From positions 96,956 to 160,955 of the forward strand of contig JAEUKE010000124.1 in NCBI GenBank assembly GCA_016794345.1: a DNA stretch of 64,000 nt. The letters run 5' to 3'. The translations under genes were made by a program, and so were the position numbers. This DNA comes from Myxococcales bacterium (GTDB lineage: Bacteria; Myxococcota_A; Polyangia; Polyangiales; Polyangiaceae). How positions within the stretch are numbered: position 1 is the stretch's first letter; the number at the start of each line of letters is the position of its first letter. The notes beneath the pieces were generated by a model. The model ran no database searches and was not told where the DNA came from. It saw only the letters and a list, made by a program, of their open reading frames with translations. This document shows, piece after piece, positions 50,001 to 58,188 of this stretch.

Positions 50001-51496
50001 CCGCGATCCGCGTCGAGGAGGGTCGCGCAGTCCTTTGGGGAAGTGGTCGTGGTGTCTACCGGGGCGCCCGGCGTCCACGTCGCCGTGTCCAGGCCGACGC
50101 CGATGATGAAGGTCTCCGTCGGGACGCCGTAGCTCGCGACCGAGTCCGAGTAGAGCTTCTCCGCCCATTCTCCCATCGTCTCGGTGACGAGATCGCCGGT
50201 GGGCTCGCCGTCGGTGATGGCCAGCACGTATTGCTGGCGGCAGCCCGCTTGCGTGCCGTAGACGTAGGTGTCCTGGCTCGGGCTGATCTTGATCTTGGGC
50301 GCCGGATCCGAGTTGAGGTGCGGGATCGTCACGCCGTCGGTCTGGTCATCGATGAGGAGAAACTCGTAGGCGTCGCGCATCATGGCGGCGAGGGGCGTGG
50401 AGCCGACGAGGTTCTTCGAGACGCCGATCGACGCGAGCTGAACCATGTCGTTGTGCGCGACCGTGTCGGCGACGCTCGCGTCCGGATCGCCGAAGCCGAT
50501 CAGTCGGCCCATCCAGGGCTGCGCGCGCGAGTTCTTCACGCCCACGTCGAAGGCGGTCTGGGGGCACAGGTAGCCCGTGTGCGGGGGGGTGGCTGGGTAG
50601 AACGAGCACACTCCCCAGCTCGTGTAGCCCATCTGCCGCAGCCGATCGGTCGAGATGCTCGGAATGTAGATCTGCCCCGCGTAGCTCGTCGGGGGGCCCG
50701 AGAGCCAGTTCGAGGTCGTCGTGAACCAATAGCTGGCCGGCGGATCGAAGCTGCTCGCCGTAACGGGTGCCGGGTAGCTCCCCGGGGGTTGCGTGAGCGC
50801 GTTCCAGTTCGTGCCGCCCATCATGAAGGACAGCGGTGCGTGCTCCGTCGCGGGCGCATCCTCGTTGAAATACGGCCAGCCGAAGTTGCGCCTGTAGAGG
50901 TCGACGCCGTCGAACGTCATCAGGCCAAAGCGGATCTTGTCGCCGAAGATGTCGACGATGCCGTCATTCTGCTGATCCCACTCGCCGGACTGCAGGTAGC
51001 TGCACCAGCCGCCGCTGGAGCTCTTCCGGAACCCGATGGGCAGCTTGTTCTTGCCTCCGCCCGTGTGGTACGGCCACGCGTAAGGGTCGCTGGAGAGCGC
51101 GCCCGTTATGCTGGGGTGCGTGTTGTCGCGAGGCGAGCAGTCGTTCGACTCGATGACGTCGCTGCCCCCGCAGTCGAGGTTGTTGACCGTGCCGGTCAGC
51201 GTCTCGACGAGGATGGCCCAGCGCGACTTCACCGGGTTCCAGGAGTCGTCGCAATCCACGGATTGGCTCGGGTCCGGCGCCCAGGCCATCGAGCCGGACG
51301 TGTCGAGCAAGAGGAGCATGTTGGGCTGCTTGAACTTCACGTCCTGCGGGGGCGGTGCTTGTGCCGCCGCCGGGCTCGGGTGAGCGAGCAAGGCGCCGAC
51401 CGCGCAGGCGCCGGCGGCGCCCAAACACGCCGCGTAGCGGGCGGCTGCACCGTTGCCCAAGGAGCGAACAATCGCGGACGTTCGAAGCTTTTTCAT
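47006..51496 (-). CDS. pilY1: PilY1-type pilus tip/adhesin protein
   Basis: 1496 aa. Signal peptide ends near SPAAAQ. A von Willebrand A-like domain begins at about 58, with the metal-ion site DTSGSM at 65-70 and long insertions. The C-terminal half is the PilC/PilY1 beta-propeller, with the hallmark segment YYALDVTDPLRPRFLWQLSS and, later, AYVGDQDGTMWRINLSDPDP. PilY1 proteins sit at the type IV pilus tip, promote pilus assembly and counter retraction, and serve as surface sensors. It is the last gene of the minor-pilin operon (54 bases after pilX). It is longer than the about 1160-aa Pseudomonas protein. Confidence 0.9.
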   Translation of the reverse strand: MKKLRTSAIVRSLGNGAAARYAACLGAAGACAVGALLAHPSPAAAQAPPPQDVKFKQPNMLLLLDTSGSMAWAPDPSQSVDCDDSWNPVKSRWAILVETLTGTVNNLDCGGSDVIESNDCSPRDNTHPSITGALSSDPYAWPYHTGGGKNKLPIGFRKSSSGGWCSYLQSGEWDQQNDGIVDIFGDKIRFGLMTFDGVDLYRRNFGWPYFNEDAPATEHAPLSFMMGGTNWNALTQPPGSYPAPVTASSFDPPASYWFTTTSNWLSGPPTSYAGQIYIPSISTDRLRQMGYTSWGVCSFYPATPPHTGYLCPQTAFDVGVKNSRAQPWMGRLIGFGDPDASVADTVAHNDMVQLASIGVSKNLVGSTPLAAMMRDAYEFLLIDDQTDGVTIPHLNSDPAPKIKISPSQDTYVYGTQAGCRQQYVLAITDGEPTGDLVTETMGEWAEKLYSDSVASYGVPTETFIIGVGLDTATWTPGAPVDTTTTSPKDCATLLDADRGAGGMCERYGGDPTETRWRYADECTPAGAVYNGAGPNCIEGDLDDTLTNTDRSAIRACCNILDVAIRGRDPSATDAQPYFPKTQAELKGMMSALISKIAGGTLSRTTPGFAAASASTVAGSASAASYELRSALTVPPGNNMWVGTLERVRWTCGGGTQAMTRALGDDFAANLADNAPNARYFFTVSPHTTEANPEGSIRPRQTSQSSPDPNVDDCLFECSTTNVGDTYRLGGATGPGNDVLQHLNTLKTAIDSTSGMDADEMLDLQGTDRAGCEAVVNNGNSLGGGWRNTCASAILEWYGGDPNPTGPTTPTRHPDPSGFELRSPLGGIYKSVPVVVEPPKPIEEDELFSNERTAPAADTDSFVKEYGARPTMVYAQSVDGQLHAFVLNANATTGTWGAPSNVPRVDSLMNNELWTFIPPAVMPSLFRNFNVHARLADGPISYANVAFSRDPSNGSQVVPWRTMADVQNGKGEYKTVLVVSSGPSVIGGFYYALDVTDPLRPRFLWQLSSAGEKKDERRDLFGDSVPGAAITTLRLKEPGRGERMVPVAILAGGSRNASPTGVIARRMDPASYWDGVGHRPRQQIRNWGDSEAARSITVVELYSGRIIMRLGGRNCDTAGPGCSSTDTGDHPLQCNDPPTCSNVTAILDPDVVLPASGQIGFFDSPMSGQPVVYPSGAGKVATRAYVGDQDGTMWRINLSDPDPKQWTAEIAFDAYNFDGPGDHTMSDARIEVGAGAPGSLGVELSLRGISTAADFAVIGSPITTTPLISTDEFEQTTVSFATGDAETFQLASTNAVNMLITFVDRYDATDVRFEPYVNDRPPGAAAGDPYQGIEMAFLDGASVTGPLNLFDGQLIFSYFVPQTGTACTFGQGGWCAAHYLKHAAAGIPDAVMDLNGSGGPEICDAFTGPGYTGDEVVFGIQVNQKPSCQPAPTTFPDPWLAGSYTSITTSTVGNYEIVMFTGQGGGTEHGAATKSARRSLNTPRSSTSVRSWVNAIE

Positions 51497-51550
51497 AGCT
51501 TTCTTACCGATTCGGTTGCGGAATGACGCGAAAGCGAGGCGAATCGAGTG

Positions 51551-52303
51551 TTACTTGGGGACCGGCCCGAACACGACCTGGGCCCGCGTGTCCTCCTGGC
51601 TGACCATGAACTCGAACTGATCGGAGCCCATCGCAAAAGGCGTCCCGGCAGCGTTCGTGGGGAGGATCTGGCCGGTGGCGAGGATCGTCACGCGATAGAA
51701 GGCCATGTGCCCGTCTTGATCCACCGGGAAGCCGGGAGGAGGGGCATCGACCATGAGATCACTCAGCTCGGCGGCGAAGTTGCCGGCGAAGTTGCCGTGG
51801 CCGAGCGAGCCCGGAGCGCCGGGGAGGTTGCTGACCGGCGCGCCTTTCGGTTCGAGGATGTTCAGGCTGGCGTTGGCGGTCGTCGTCTTGGCGACAGTCT
51901 CGAACGCGCGGTAGCCGATCCGCACGCAGGCCGGGTTCGCGGGCTTGAGCGGACCGGCGCTGGTGTCGGGATCGGGGGTCTCTTTGCAGGGGAACTCACC
52001 TGGCAGCGATCCCGGCGGCGCGAGGTCGCGCATCATGATGCGATACCCACCGGGGTCCCGCTGCAGCTCCGCGAGGGACGCCTGCATGCCCATGTCCGAG
52101 ACGTAATGGGTCTGCACCATCTGGCGAAAGCGCCCGGAGTTGGCCACGCCGGCGCTCGACATCTTGGCGGCGAACGTCCCGATCGCGAAGAGCATCCCGA
52201 TGACGAGCAGGACGATGAACACGGTCAGCCCGCGGCGAGCACGGCGCGGCCTCCTGAGCGGGGAGGAGCGGAGCGCGAGTGGCGAGCGAAGGTTCTCTAC
52301 CAT
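51551..52303 (-). CDS. pilX: PilX-like pilus assembly protein
   Basis: 250 aa from the ATG at 52303. A basic N-terminus (RRPRRARRGL) precedes a pilin-like hydrophobic helix TVFIVLLVIGMLFAIGTFAAKM. The usual Glu at +5 after the cleavage site is missing (RG-LTVFIV), which resembles PilX proteins rather than true pilins. The C-terminal part is a moderately long globular region with Cys and AFYRVTILATGQ, as in PilX. Located between pilW (8-base gap) and pilY1, exactly the PilX position. Confidence 0.75.
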   Translation of the reverse strand: MVENLRSPLALRSSPLRRPRRARRGLTVFIVLLVIGMLFAIGTFAAKMSSAGVANSGRFRQMVQTHYVSDMGMQASLAELQRDPGGYRIMMRDLAPPGSLPGEFPCKETPDPDTSAGPLKPANPACVRIGYRAFETVAKTTTANASLNILEPKGAPVSNLPGAPGSLGHGNFAGNFAAELSDLMVDAPPPGFPVDQDGHMAFYRVTILATGQILPTNAAGTPFAMGSDQFEFMVSQEDTRAQVVFGPVPK

Positions 52304-52311
52304 GTTGGCCT

Positions 52312-53646
52312 CTACCACGTGGCTTGCGCCAGGTTGGGGAGGTTGACCTCGGTGTACATCGTGCGGACGCGCGCGAAGCGGAGCTTGCGCGCGGCGCCCG
52401 GGGGAAAGACCTGGAATCGATCGAGCGCCGTCGCGGCGTCGGGGACGGCGCCGAGACGATCCTCGCGATCGGCCTCCTTCGAGCGGGTCGTCAGGCGGAT
52501 GCCCACCGACCGCACGCGGTTCGGCACCATGGCCGCCGCCGGGATGCCGTCTCCTTTGTCGAAGCCGGAGTCGAGGATCGTCTGCGACAGAGGGCCCTGG
52601 AGGTAGCGGGCGCGCAGCTTGAAGTCGGCCACGTAGTCGGCGATCACCTCGCCGCTGTTCGGAATGATGTTGCCGTCCGTGTCGAGCTGCCGGCGGATGA
52701 GATCGAGCCGCGTGTCGTCGCCGCTGACGCTCACGCCGTCTCCGCCGACCGCCGGGTCCCACCGGACGATGGGCAAGAGGCCGGGGGCGAGCCCGTGCTC
52801 GTCGAGCTGCGCAGGGCCGAAGGGTTGGCTGACGCGCTGGACCGAATACTCGATCACGTTGACGGTGTTGACCGTCCCCGCGGCGTTGCCTTCGGCGACG
52901 CCGCAGACCCCCGCGACGCGTGGCAGCGGGTTGCCGAGCGTGACGTAGTTGATGACCACGCTCTGCACGAGCGCGCCGCTGTTCGCCTGCGTGCAGTAGT
53001 CGATGCCGACGTACGTCTCGCGTTTGTTCGAGTCGACGAGTCGCAGGAAGCTCCCGGTCGGAAAGAGGCGGCAGACGCTGGTGGCCGACCCGGCGCCGTC
53101 CCGGTGCACACGCTGGATCGCGTTCGTGTCGATGGCCAGGTGCACCTGGTTCGAAGCCGCGTTCACCATACGGTAGGCGAGGCGCTCGGTCGTCATGTAG
53201 TTGCCCGTCAGCCGGATCCGATCGGGAGCTCTGTTGTTCCCCGGTCCCGTGACGGTGCCAGGCAGCGGGTTGTTCGGCGACGCGCCGTACGTGGTCGGAT
53301 CCGCGCCGTCGAACATTTGGATGCCGAAGAGGAGGTCCCGCTGGGTTGCGTTGAGGTTGTTGCGGTCACAGAGCGCGGGGTCGGTCGCGGCGTCCGCGGT
53401 CGTCATGAAGCCGGCGCGGCGCACGTCCGACGCGACGCGGTTCATCGCCATGAGGACCGAGTGCTGCGCGTTGTTCACGCGGGCATCTTGCTGGAAGGCG
53501 CCGAGCGAGACCTTGGCGAGGAGGAAGGCCGCGAGGCCGACCGCCATGCCGGTGGAGATGGCCACCATGAGCTCGATCATCGTGAAGCCCGGGCGCCTGG
53601 CGGGGGCGCGGCGGCCGACGACGCCGGAAGAGGGGGCGCGGATCAT
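52312..53646 (-). CDS. pilW: PilW-like minor pilin
   Basis: 444 aa from the ATG that overlaps the pilV stop (ATGA). The prepilin peptidase site is RRPG/FTMIELMVAISTGMAVGLAAF, with Phe+1 and Glu+5. A large C-terminal domain with Cys pairs follows (RLVDSNKRETYVGIDYC), as in PilW. It is longer than most PilW (about 270-350 aa). PilW forms the tip complex with PilV, PilX, FimT/U and PilY1 to prime pilus assembly. Confidence 0.85.
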   Translation of the reverse strand: MIRAPSSGVVGRRAPARRPGFTMIELMVAISTGMAVGLAAFLLAKVSLGAFQQDARVNNAQHSVLMAMNRVASDVRRAGFMTTADAATDPALCDRNNLNATQRDLLFGIQMFDGADPTTYGASPNNPLPGTVTGPGNNRAPDRIRLTGNYMTTERLAYRMVNAASNQVHLAIDTNAIQRVHRDGAGSATSVCRLFPTGSFLRLVDSNKRETYVGIDYCTQANSGALVQSVVINYVTLGNPLPRVAGVCGVAEGNAAGTVNTVNVIEYSVQRVSQPFGPAQLDEHGLAPGLLPIVRWDPAVGGDGVSVSGDDTRLDLIRRQLDTDGNIIPNSGEVIADYVADFKLRARYLQGPLSQTILDSGFDKGDGIPAAAMVPNRVRSVGIRLTTRSKEADREDRLGAVPDAATALDRFQVFPPGAARKLRFARVRTMYTEVNLPNLAQATW

Positions 53647-54368
53647 CGCGTGTTCCTCCGCACGATGGTGGTCAAGTGGATGATGCCGTACTCCGCGCGT
53701 GTGCGGTTGATGCCCGCGACGGCGAGCGAGAAGCCGGGGTTCGCGAACATCGCGTCGAGGCTCCCGGGGGCGAGGGCGCACTCATCTCCGACCGTGCGAC
53801 CCGAACGGGCCCAGAACGTCCGGATCTCGACCCGGAAGCTGTCGCCGCCGGGGGTGCCGACCGGCGGTCGGTCCGGCCCGGTGACCCAGGTCACCCGCAC
53901 GTGTGTGCAATAAGCAGCCTGAGCGGGGTTCGCCGTGACGTCGCCGTCGATGGTGGTCATCGCGCCGTTGCCCGGGATCGAGCTCGCGTCCGGCGCGCCG
54001 AAATGGGCCCATGCCGAGGGGACACCTGGCGCGAGGGCTCCGGCGAACGCGTTCACCATTGTCCCGAAGTTGGGGGCAGGGTTATCCGAAACGGGGACGA
54101 CAGTGCCGTCCATCTCCGCGAGGTCGGAGTTGTCGAATTGGTTCCACATCAGCGCGGCCGTCTGGATGCGCTCGATGTACGAAGCACCGACGATGCTGGC
54201 GTTCGCGACATGGCGCGAGTCCAGCGTGCCGAGGACCGTGAACTTGAGCAGCGCGATCACGGCTGCCGCGCCGACCGCGAGGATGGCGAGGCCCATCATG
54301 ACCTCGACCATCGTGAAGCCGGCACGCAACAGCCCAGCAGCTCGATGAAGAGCAGTGCGATTCCTCAC
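53643..54368 (-). CDS. pilV: PilV-like minor pilin
   Basis: 241 aa from the GTG at 54368, overlapping the fimT stop (GTGA). The cleavage site is LLRAG/FTMVEVMMGLAILAVGAAAVIALLKF, with Phe+1 and Glu+5. The globular domain contains a conserved-style YIERIQTAALMWNQF segment after the helix. Order between fimT and pilW fits pilV. Confidence 0.85.
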   Translation of the reverse strand: MRNRTALHRAAGLLRAGFTMVEVMMGLAILAVGAAAVIALLKFTVLGTLDSRHVANASIVGASYIERIQTAALMWNQFDNSDLAEMDGTVVPVSDNPAPNFGTMVNAFAGALAPGVPSAWAHFGAPDASSIPGNGAMTTIDGDVTANPAQAAYCTHVRVTWVTGPDRPPVGTPGGDSFRVEIRTFWARSGRTVGDECALAPGSLDAMFANPGFSLAVAGINRTRAEYGIIHLTTIVRRNTR

Positions 54369-55039
54369 AGCGCCAGCCTCGCGACGCCGTTCGGCGCGAC
54401 ATGAACGAACCCGGAGCGGTCGCCGCGACCGGGGACGAACGCCATCTCGGGGACACCGCTGATCGCCCGCTGGATGCGCCAGGTGTAGACGCTCGTCGCG
54501 CGGACCCACGGGTTGGGCGGGTTCACGGGGGCGCGCTGGAAGAGCTGGCCTCGCGGGGTGAAGCAGAGATCGAGGTCGCCGTTTGCCGTCGGCGCCGTGG
54601 CCGGATAGGTCTCCGCGTTCAGCGTCGTGGTGATGATCAGGTTCCCTTCGGCGGCGGAGCTCTGGGTCCAGAACGAGACCTTTCGCTCGGCCGCCCCGAA
54701 GGCGGCCGGCGCTGCCGCGGCCCAGCAGAGAGGCTCCGGGACCTCGGGGTCGCTGTCCCCGTCCATGTCGCGCTGGACCTCCGAGATGCTGAGCAGGCCG
54801 CCGTTGGTCCCACGCCACGACGCGACGACCGCCGAGCCCCTGCCGAACGCGCGGCCTCGGGCTTCCTGCAGGACCGCGAAGATCTGGACGCCAGCCTTCT
54901 GGACCCGGCGAGAGCGGACCACGTCCATCATGGATGGGATGGCCAGCGCGGCCGAGATCGCGATGATCATCACCACGACCATCAGCTCGACGAGCGTGAA
55001 GCCTCGCAACAAAGTGCGTGGAAGCCGGCGGTTTCTCAT
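54365..55039 (-). CDS. fimT: FimT/GspH-type minor pilin
   Basis: 224 aa from the ATG at 55039. The cleavage site is LLRG/FTLVELMVVVMIIAISAALAIPSM, with Phe+1 and Glu+5, then an ARGRAFGRGSAVVASWRG segment typical of GspH/FimT. It starts the minor pilin operon. A GG-N10-GC sequence on the minus strand (55106-55122) might be a sigma54 promoter. Confidence 0.88.
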   Translation of the reverse strand: MRNRRLPRTLLRGFTLVELMVVVMIIAISAALAIPSMMDVVRSRRVQKAGVQIFAVLQEARGRAFGRGSAVVASWRGTNGGLLSISEVQRDMDGDSDPEVPEPLCWAAAAPAAFGAAERKVSFWTQSSAAEGNLIITTTLNAETYPATAPTANGDLDLCFTPRGQLFQRAPVNPPNPWVRATSVYTWRIQRAISGVPEMAFVPGRGDRSGFVHVAPNGVARLAL

Positions 55040-55105
55040 GAACCGGAGGGCGGCAATGCGAGAACCGAGCCAAGCCCCATCGGAGGGGCTGTCCGGACGG
55101 GGCGA

Positions 55106-55122
55106 AGCACGCGGAAGGCCAG
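55106..55122 (-). promoter_or_regulatory. Possible sigma54-type -24/-12 promoter of the minor pilin operon
   Basis: On the minus strand this reads CTGGCCTTCCGCGTGCT. It has GG and GC separated by 10 bases and matches about 9-10 of the 14 fixed positions of the consensus. It lies 67 bases before fimT. Pilus genes are often sigma54-controlled, but such a match can occur by chance in GC-rich DNA. Confidence 0.25.
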
Positions 55123-55279
55123 CGCGAGCGTCGGAGCAGCCGTTTCGGGCCTGGCCAGGTCCGGGCGCCGGTCTTTGCCTGCCTCGATGCGTGGTGAGGT
55201 CGTACCTTCGGTGCCGGCTGTCGCTAGAACAGCTTGCATCCCTATGAAAAAAGGTTCGCCTGAGCCCAGGGGGCGGGCT

Positions 55280-56413
55280 ATGTCGCGCTACCGCATGCGA
55301 AATCCCACGCATCTTCGGCCCGGTCTCTGGGGTTGTGTCGCCATCTTCGGGGCCCTCCTCCTCGGCTGCAGTGATCGCGGAGGGGAGGTCGCGGCCAGCG
55401 CCGAGAAACGCGGCGCGCCGCCGCCGACCGCCGGAGCCGGTCCTGTCGGCTGCACCCGAGCCTCGATCGACGACCCGATCGCCAAGCCGTTCTTCCCGGC
55501 CAAGGTCGCAGGCTTCTGCCTCGACCCCCAGGAGGGCGGACGGGCGATGGGCAAAGACTCCAAGGAGCCGCTCGAGAAGATGTGTGACCTCTTCGACGGC
55601 GAGTGTGCCGTGTACGAGGGGTTCGGCGTCGAGCGTGTGGTGCAAGCTCGCTACGTAGCGGAGGCCGGCTCGTCGACCACGCTCGACGTCGTGCTCTCCC
55701 GGTTCGACTCGCCGGCGAGCGCCTTCGCCATGTACACGAAGCGGACGGTGGGCGACGGCGATCCCGCGGATCCCGCGGCGCCGAGGCCCATCGCCGTGCG
55801 GGGCGCCGCGGCGCTCGGGGTCGGTAACGCGTACCTGTGGCGGGGCAACCACCTGGTCGAGATGACCTACGCCGACACCAAGGCCACGCCGGCCGCGGTG
55901 GAGGCCGCGAGCGCGAAGGTGCTGCCCGAGCTCGCTCGTTTGGTGTCCGAGGCGCTGCCGGGCGACGCCGCCATGTTGCCCTCCGTGATCGCGCTGCCGC
56001 AGGACAGCCGGCTCCCGATCGGCGTTCGGTACGCGCCCAAGGAAGCCATGCGTGGCGCGAAGGACGCTGGCGGCGGAGCCATCGGCTACTACGACGCAAA
56101 CGGCAAGCGCTGGCGGGTCGTCGCGTTCGCGCACAAGGACGAGACGGAGGCGAAGGCCGCCATGGCTGCGATCGCCAGGCTGGCCGGGGCGAAGCCCCTC
56201 TCGGACCTCGGAGAGGAGGCCTTCTCCGTCGAGCTCACCGACTCCGGCAACGCGGTCGAGTGGCTCGTCGCCCGAAAGGCCGGCGTGGTGCGTGCCGTGG
56301 GCGACGAGGCTCGGGCGCTCCGGTCCGGCGCGAGCGCCGACGAGCGCGGCAAGATCTCGCTGCCCGCGGCAGAAAAGAAGGCGCGGCTGGAGAAGCTCCT
56401 CGCCGCGCCTTGA
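55280..56413 (+). CDS. DUF6599-like lipoprotein
   Basis: 377 aa from the ATG at 55280 (GGGGGCGGGCT just before); alternative ATGs at 55244 and 55295. Lipobox LLLGC. The mature protein has the segment LEKMCDLFDGECAVYEGFGVERVVQARY and then LDVVLSRFDSPASAFAMYTKR, which resembles DUF6599 proteins. The repeated second half covers similar strands (GAIGYYDANGKRWRVVAFAHKDETEAKAAM). Function unknown. It is divergent from the pilin operon, sharing a 240-base intergenic region in which nothing further is recognised. Confidence 0.65.
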   Translation: MSRYRMRNPTHLRPGLWGCVAIFGALLLGCSDRGGEVAASAEKRGAPPPTAGAGPVGCTRASIDDPIAKPFFPAKVAGFCLDPQEGGRAMGKDSKEPLEKMCDLFDGECAVYEGFGVERVVQARYVAEAGSSTTLDVVLSRFDSPASAFAMYTKRTVGDGDPADPAAPRPIAVRGAAALGVGNAYLWRGNHLVEMTYADTKATPAAVEAASAKVLPELARLVSEALPGDAAMLPSVIALPQDSRLPIGVRYAPKEAMRGAKDAGGGAIGYYDANGKRWRVVAFAHKDETEAKAAMAAIARLAGAKPLSDLGEEAFSVELTDSGNAVEWLVARKAGVVRAVGDEARALRSGASADERGKISLPAAEKKARLEKLLAAP

Positions 56414-56416
56414 TAC

Positions 56417-56436
56417 GAGGGGCCACGCGGCCCCTC
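56417..56436. terminator. Two-way hairpin terminator between convergent genes
   Basis: GAGGGGCC-ACGC-GGCCCCTC is a perfect 8-bp stem with a 4-base loop. It fills the 27-base gap between the convergent lipoprotein and parvulin genes. There is no T-run on either side. Confidence 0.55.
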
Positions 56437-56440
56437 CGCT

Positions 56441-57208
56441 TCACTCCGTGCGCACGATGATGTGGTAGCCGAAGGCGCTCTCGACGACGCCGCTCTGCTC
56501 ACCCACCTTCAGCTTCTCGACCGCGTCCACGAACTTCGGGTCGAAGCCCGCGCGCGTGAACCGCCCGAGGTTGCCGCCCGTGTTCGCGACGCCGGGCTCG
56601 TCCGAGTACTCCTTGGCGATGTCCTCGAACTTCGCTCCGCCCTTGAGCTTGCCCAGGGCCTCTTCGGTGCGCTTGAGGGCTTCTTCCTTCGAGCGCTCCT
56701 GCTTGGACCGGGTGGCGCCCTTCCATTGGACCACCAAGTGTTTGGCGCCGTAGACCGGGCCTGCGGCCTGCGGCGGCTTCGGCGGCGTCTGGGGCTTGTT
56801 CGCCGAGACCGCGGGCGTCGTCGGCGTTGCCGGCTTGGCGGGCTCCGCCGCGGCGGACGTCGCGGCGTGTCCGCCGCGCGGCTTGATCATCTTCCCCAGG
56901 GTGCTGTTGAACGCGCCGAAGAACCCGAGCACGCCCATCAGCACGAGCGCGCCGAGCACGGCGTGCGGAACCCACCAGGTCGGATCTTCTTCCGGGGAGC
57001 GGGGCGGGGGAGGAGGCGGCGGCGCGCCGCGGATCGGCGCTGGCTCCTTCGCAGGGGCGGCGTCCTCCTCGTCCTCTTCCTCGTCTTCTTCCTCGTCGGC
57101 GAGGTCTTCTTCCTCGTCTTCGGCGCGCTCGGTCTCTTCCTCTTCGGCTTCGTCTCGCTCGTCGAGGTCGTCGTCGTCCTGGTCGCGCTTCGAGTCTTTT
57201 TCGCTCAT
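56441..57208 (-). CDS. Parvulin-type peptidyl-prolyl isomerase with acidic N-terminus
   Basis: 255 aa. Residues 1-50 are almost all Asp/Glu with Lys, followed by a Pro run and a TM helix at about 83-105, so the N-terminus is probably cytoplasmic. Parvulin domain at about 152-253: AKHLVVQWKG, ALGKLKGGAKFEDIAKEYSDEPGVANTGGNLGRFTRAGFDPKFVDAVEKLKVGEQSGVVESAFGY and a terminal HIIVR (each motif named separately along the domain). It catalyses proline isomerisation in periplasmic proteins. The gene is alone on the strand with a 45-base gap to the upstream hydratase gene. Confidence 0.88.
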   Translation of the reverse strand: MSEKDSKRDQDDDDLDERDEAEEEETERAEDEEEDLADEEEDEEEDEEDAAPAKEPAPIRGAPPPPPPPRSPEEDPTWWVPHAVLGALVLMGVLGFFGAFNSTLGKMIKPRGGHAATSAAAEPAKPATPTTPAVSANKPQTPPKPPQAAGPVYGAKHLVVQWKGATRSKQERSKEEALKRTEEALGKLKGGAKFEDIAKEYSDEPGVANTGGNLGRFTRAGFDPKFVDAVEKLKVGEQSGVVESAFGYHIIVRTE

Positions 57209-57253
57209 GTCTCTCTCTCGGCCGCAGCGGCTCGCGCTGACGGTGATGTCATG

Positions 57254-58123
57254 CTACTGGCTTGCGAGCTCGGCCCATGCGCCGCCGAGCACAGCTTCGT
57301 TTCTTTCCTTCACGGACGTCTGGAAGGCGTAGCGCCCGCCACCGAGGTCGTGACCGTCCACGGTGAGCGTGTCGCCCGGCCAAACGGGCCGCCGGAACTG
57401 CGCGGACAGGCGCTTGAGGCGGCTCGGGTCGCCCCCACAGGCGTGTTTCACGACGGCTCGCCCGAGGAAGCCGAATGTGCAGAGCCCGTGCAGGATGGGG
57501 CCCTGGGGGAAGCCGACCTTCTCGGCGAAGGCCGGATCGGCGTGGAGCGGGTTCTGGTCGCCCGAGATGCGATAGAGCAGCGCCTGCTCGGGGGTGGTCG
57601 CCTGCTCGAAGCGGAACGCCGGGGCGGCGTCCTTCGGGACGGACGGCGAGTCGTCCGACGGGGGACGTTCGCCGCCGAACCCGCCGGCGCCGCGGAAGAT
57701 GATCGACCACGTCGTCGTGTAGACGCGCGTCCCCCCGCCGTGTCCGCCCGTGGCGAGCGAGGTGTCGGTGGACACGACCACCTGGGCGAACTTCTTCATG
57801 TCGTAGATGCCGTCGATCCGGCCGACGGTCTCGAGGGTGCCCTCCGACGGGATGGGCGCGAAGGCGCGCACCGTCTGCCCGCCGTGGACGATCATCGCGA
57901 GATCACCGCCCGTCCGGATCAGCGCCTCGAGGACCGCCGCGTGCGCGGGGACAACCGCAAACGTGGGGTAGACGTGCATGCCGCCCGGCGTCCCTTCGTA
58001 GAGGAACGCGAGCTCATCGCGCTTGGCGCCGATGCCGAGGGCATAGGTCGCGAGCGTCTTCCAGTCGTACGGGAGCGCATGCTTCTTGGTTTCGAAGCCG
58101 ACGCATTGGGGGTCGAGCGCCAT
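57254..58123 (-). CDS. MaoC-type double hot-dog (R)-specific enoyl-CoA hydratase
   Basis: 289 aa with two hot-dog folds. The C-terminal half carries the hydratase-2 motif YRISGDQNPLHADP with Asp189 and His194, then GFPQGPILHG. The N-terminal half has the non-catalytic fold that gives room for longer acyl chains. Same plan as peroxisomal MFE-2 hydratase 2. It forms (R)-3-hydroxyacyl-CoA from trans-2-enoyl-CoA. It is not next to the other fatty-acid genes of this window. Confidence 0.9.
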   Translation of the reverse strand: MALDPQCVGFETKKHALPYDWKTLATYALGIGAKRDELAFLYEGTPGGMHVYPTFAVVPAHAAVLEALIRTGGDLAMIVHGGQTVRAFAPIPSEGTLETVGRIDGIYDMKKFAQVVVSTDTSLATGGHGGGTRVYTTTWSIIFRGAGGFGGERPPSDDSPSVPKDAAPAFRFEQATTPEQALLYRISGDQNPLHADPAFAEKVGFPQGPILHGLCTFGFLGRAVVKHACGGDPSRLKRLSAQFRRPVWPGDTLTVDGHDLGGGRYAFQTSVKERNEAVLGGAWAELASQ

Positions 58124-58188
58124 CGGGTGCCCTTGGGTTAAAGGGATGTGGGCCCGCCGTCAACACCAGTGCGGTCCGCGAGGGCCGC

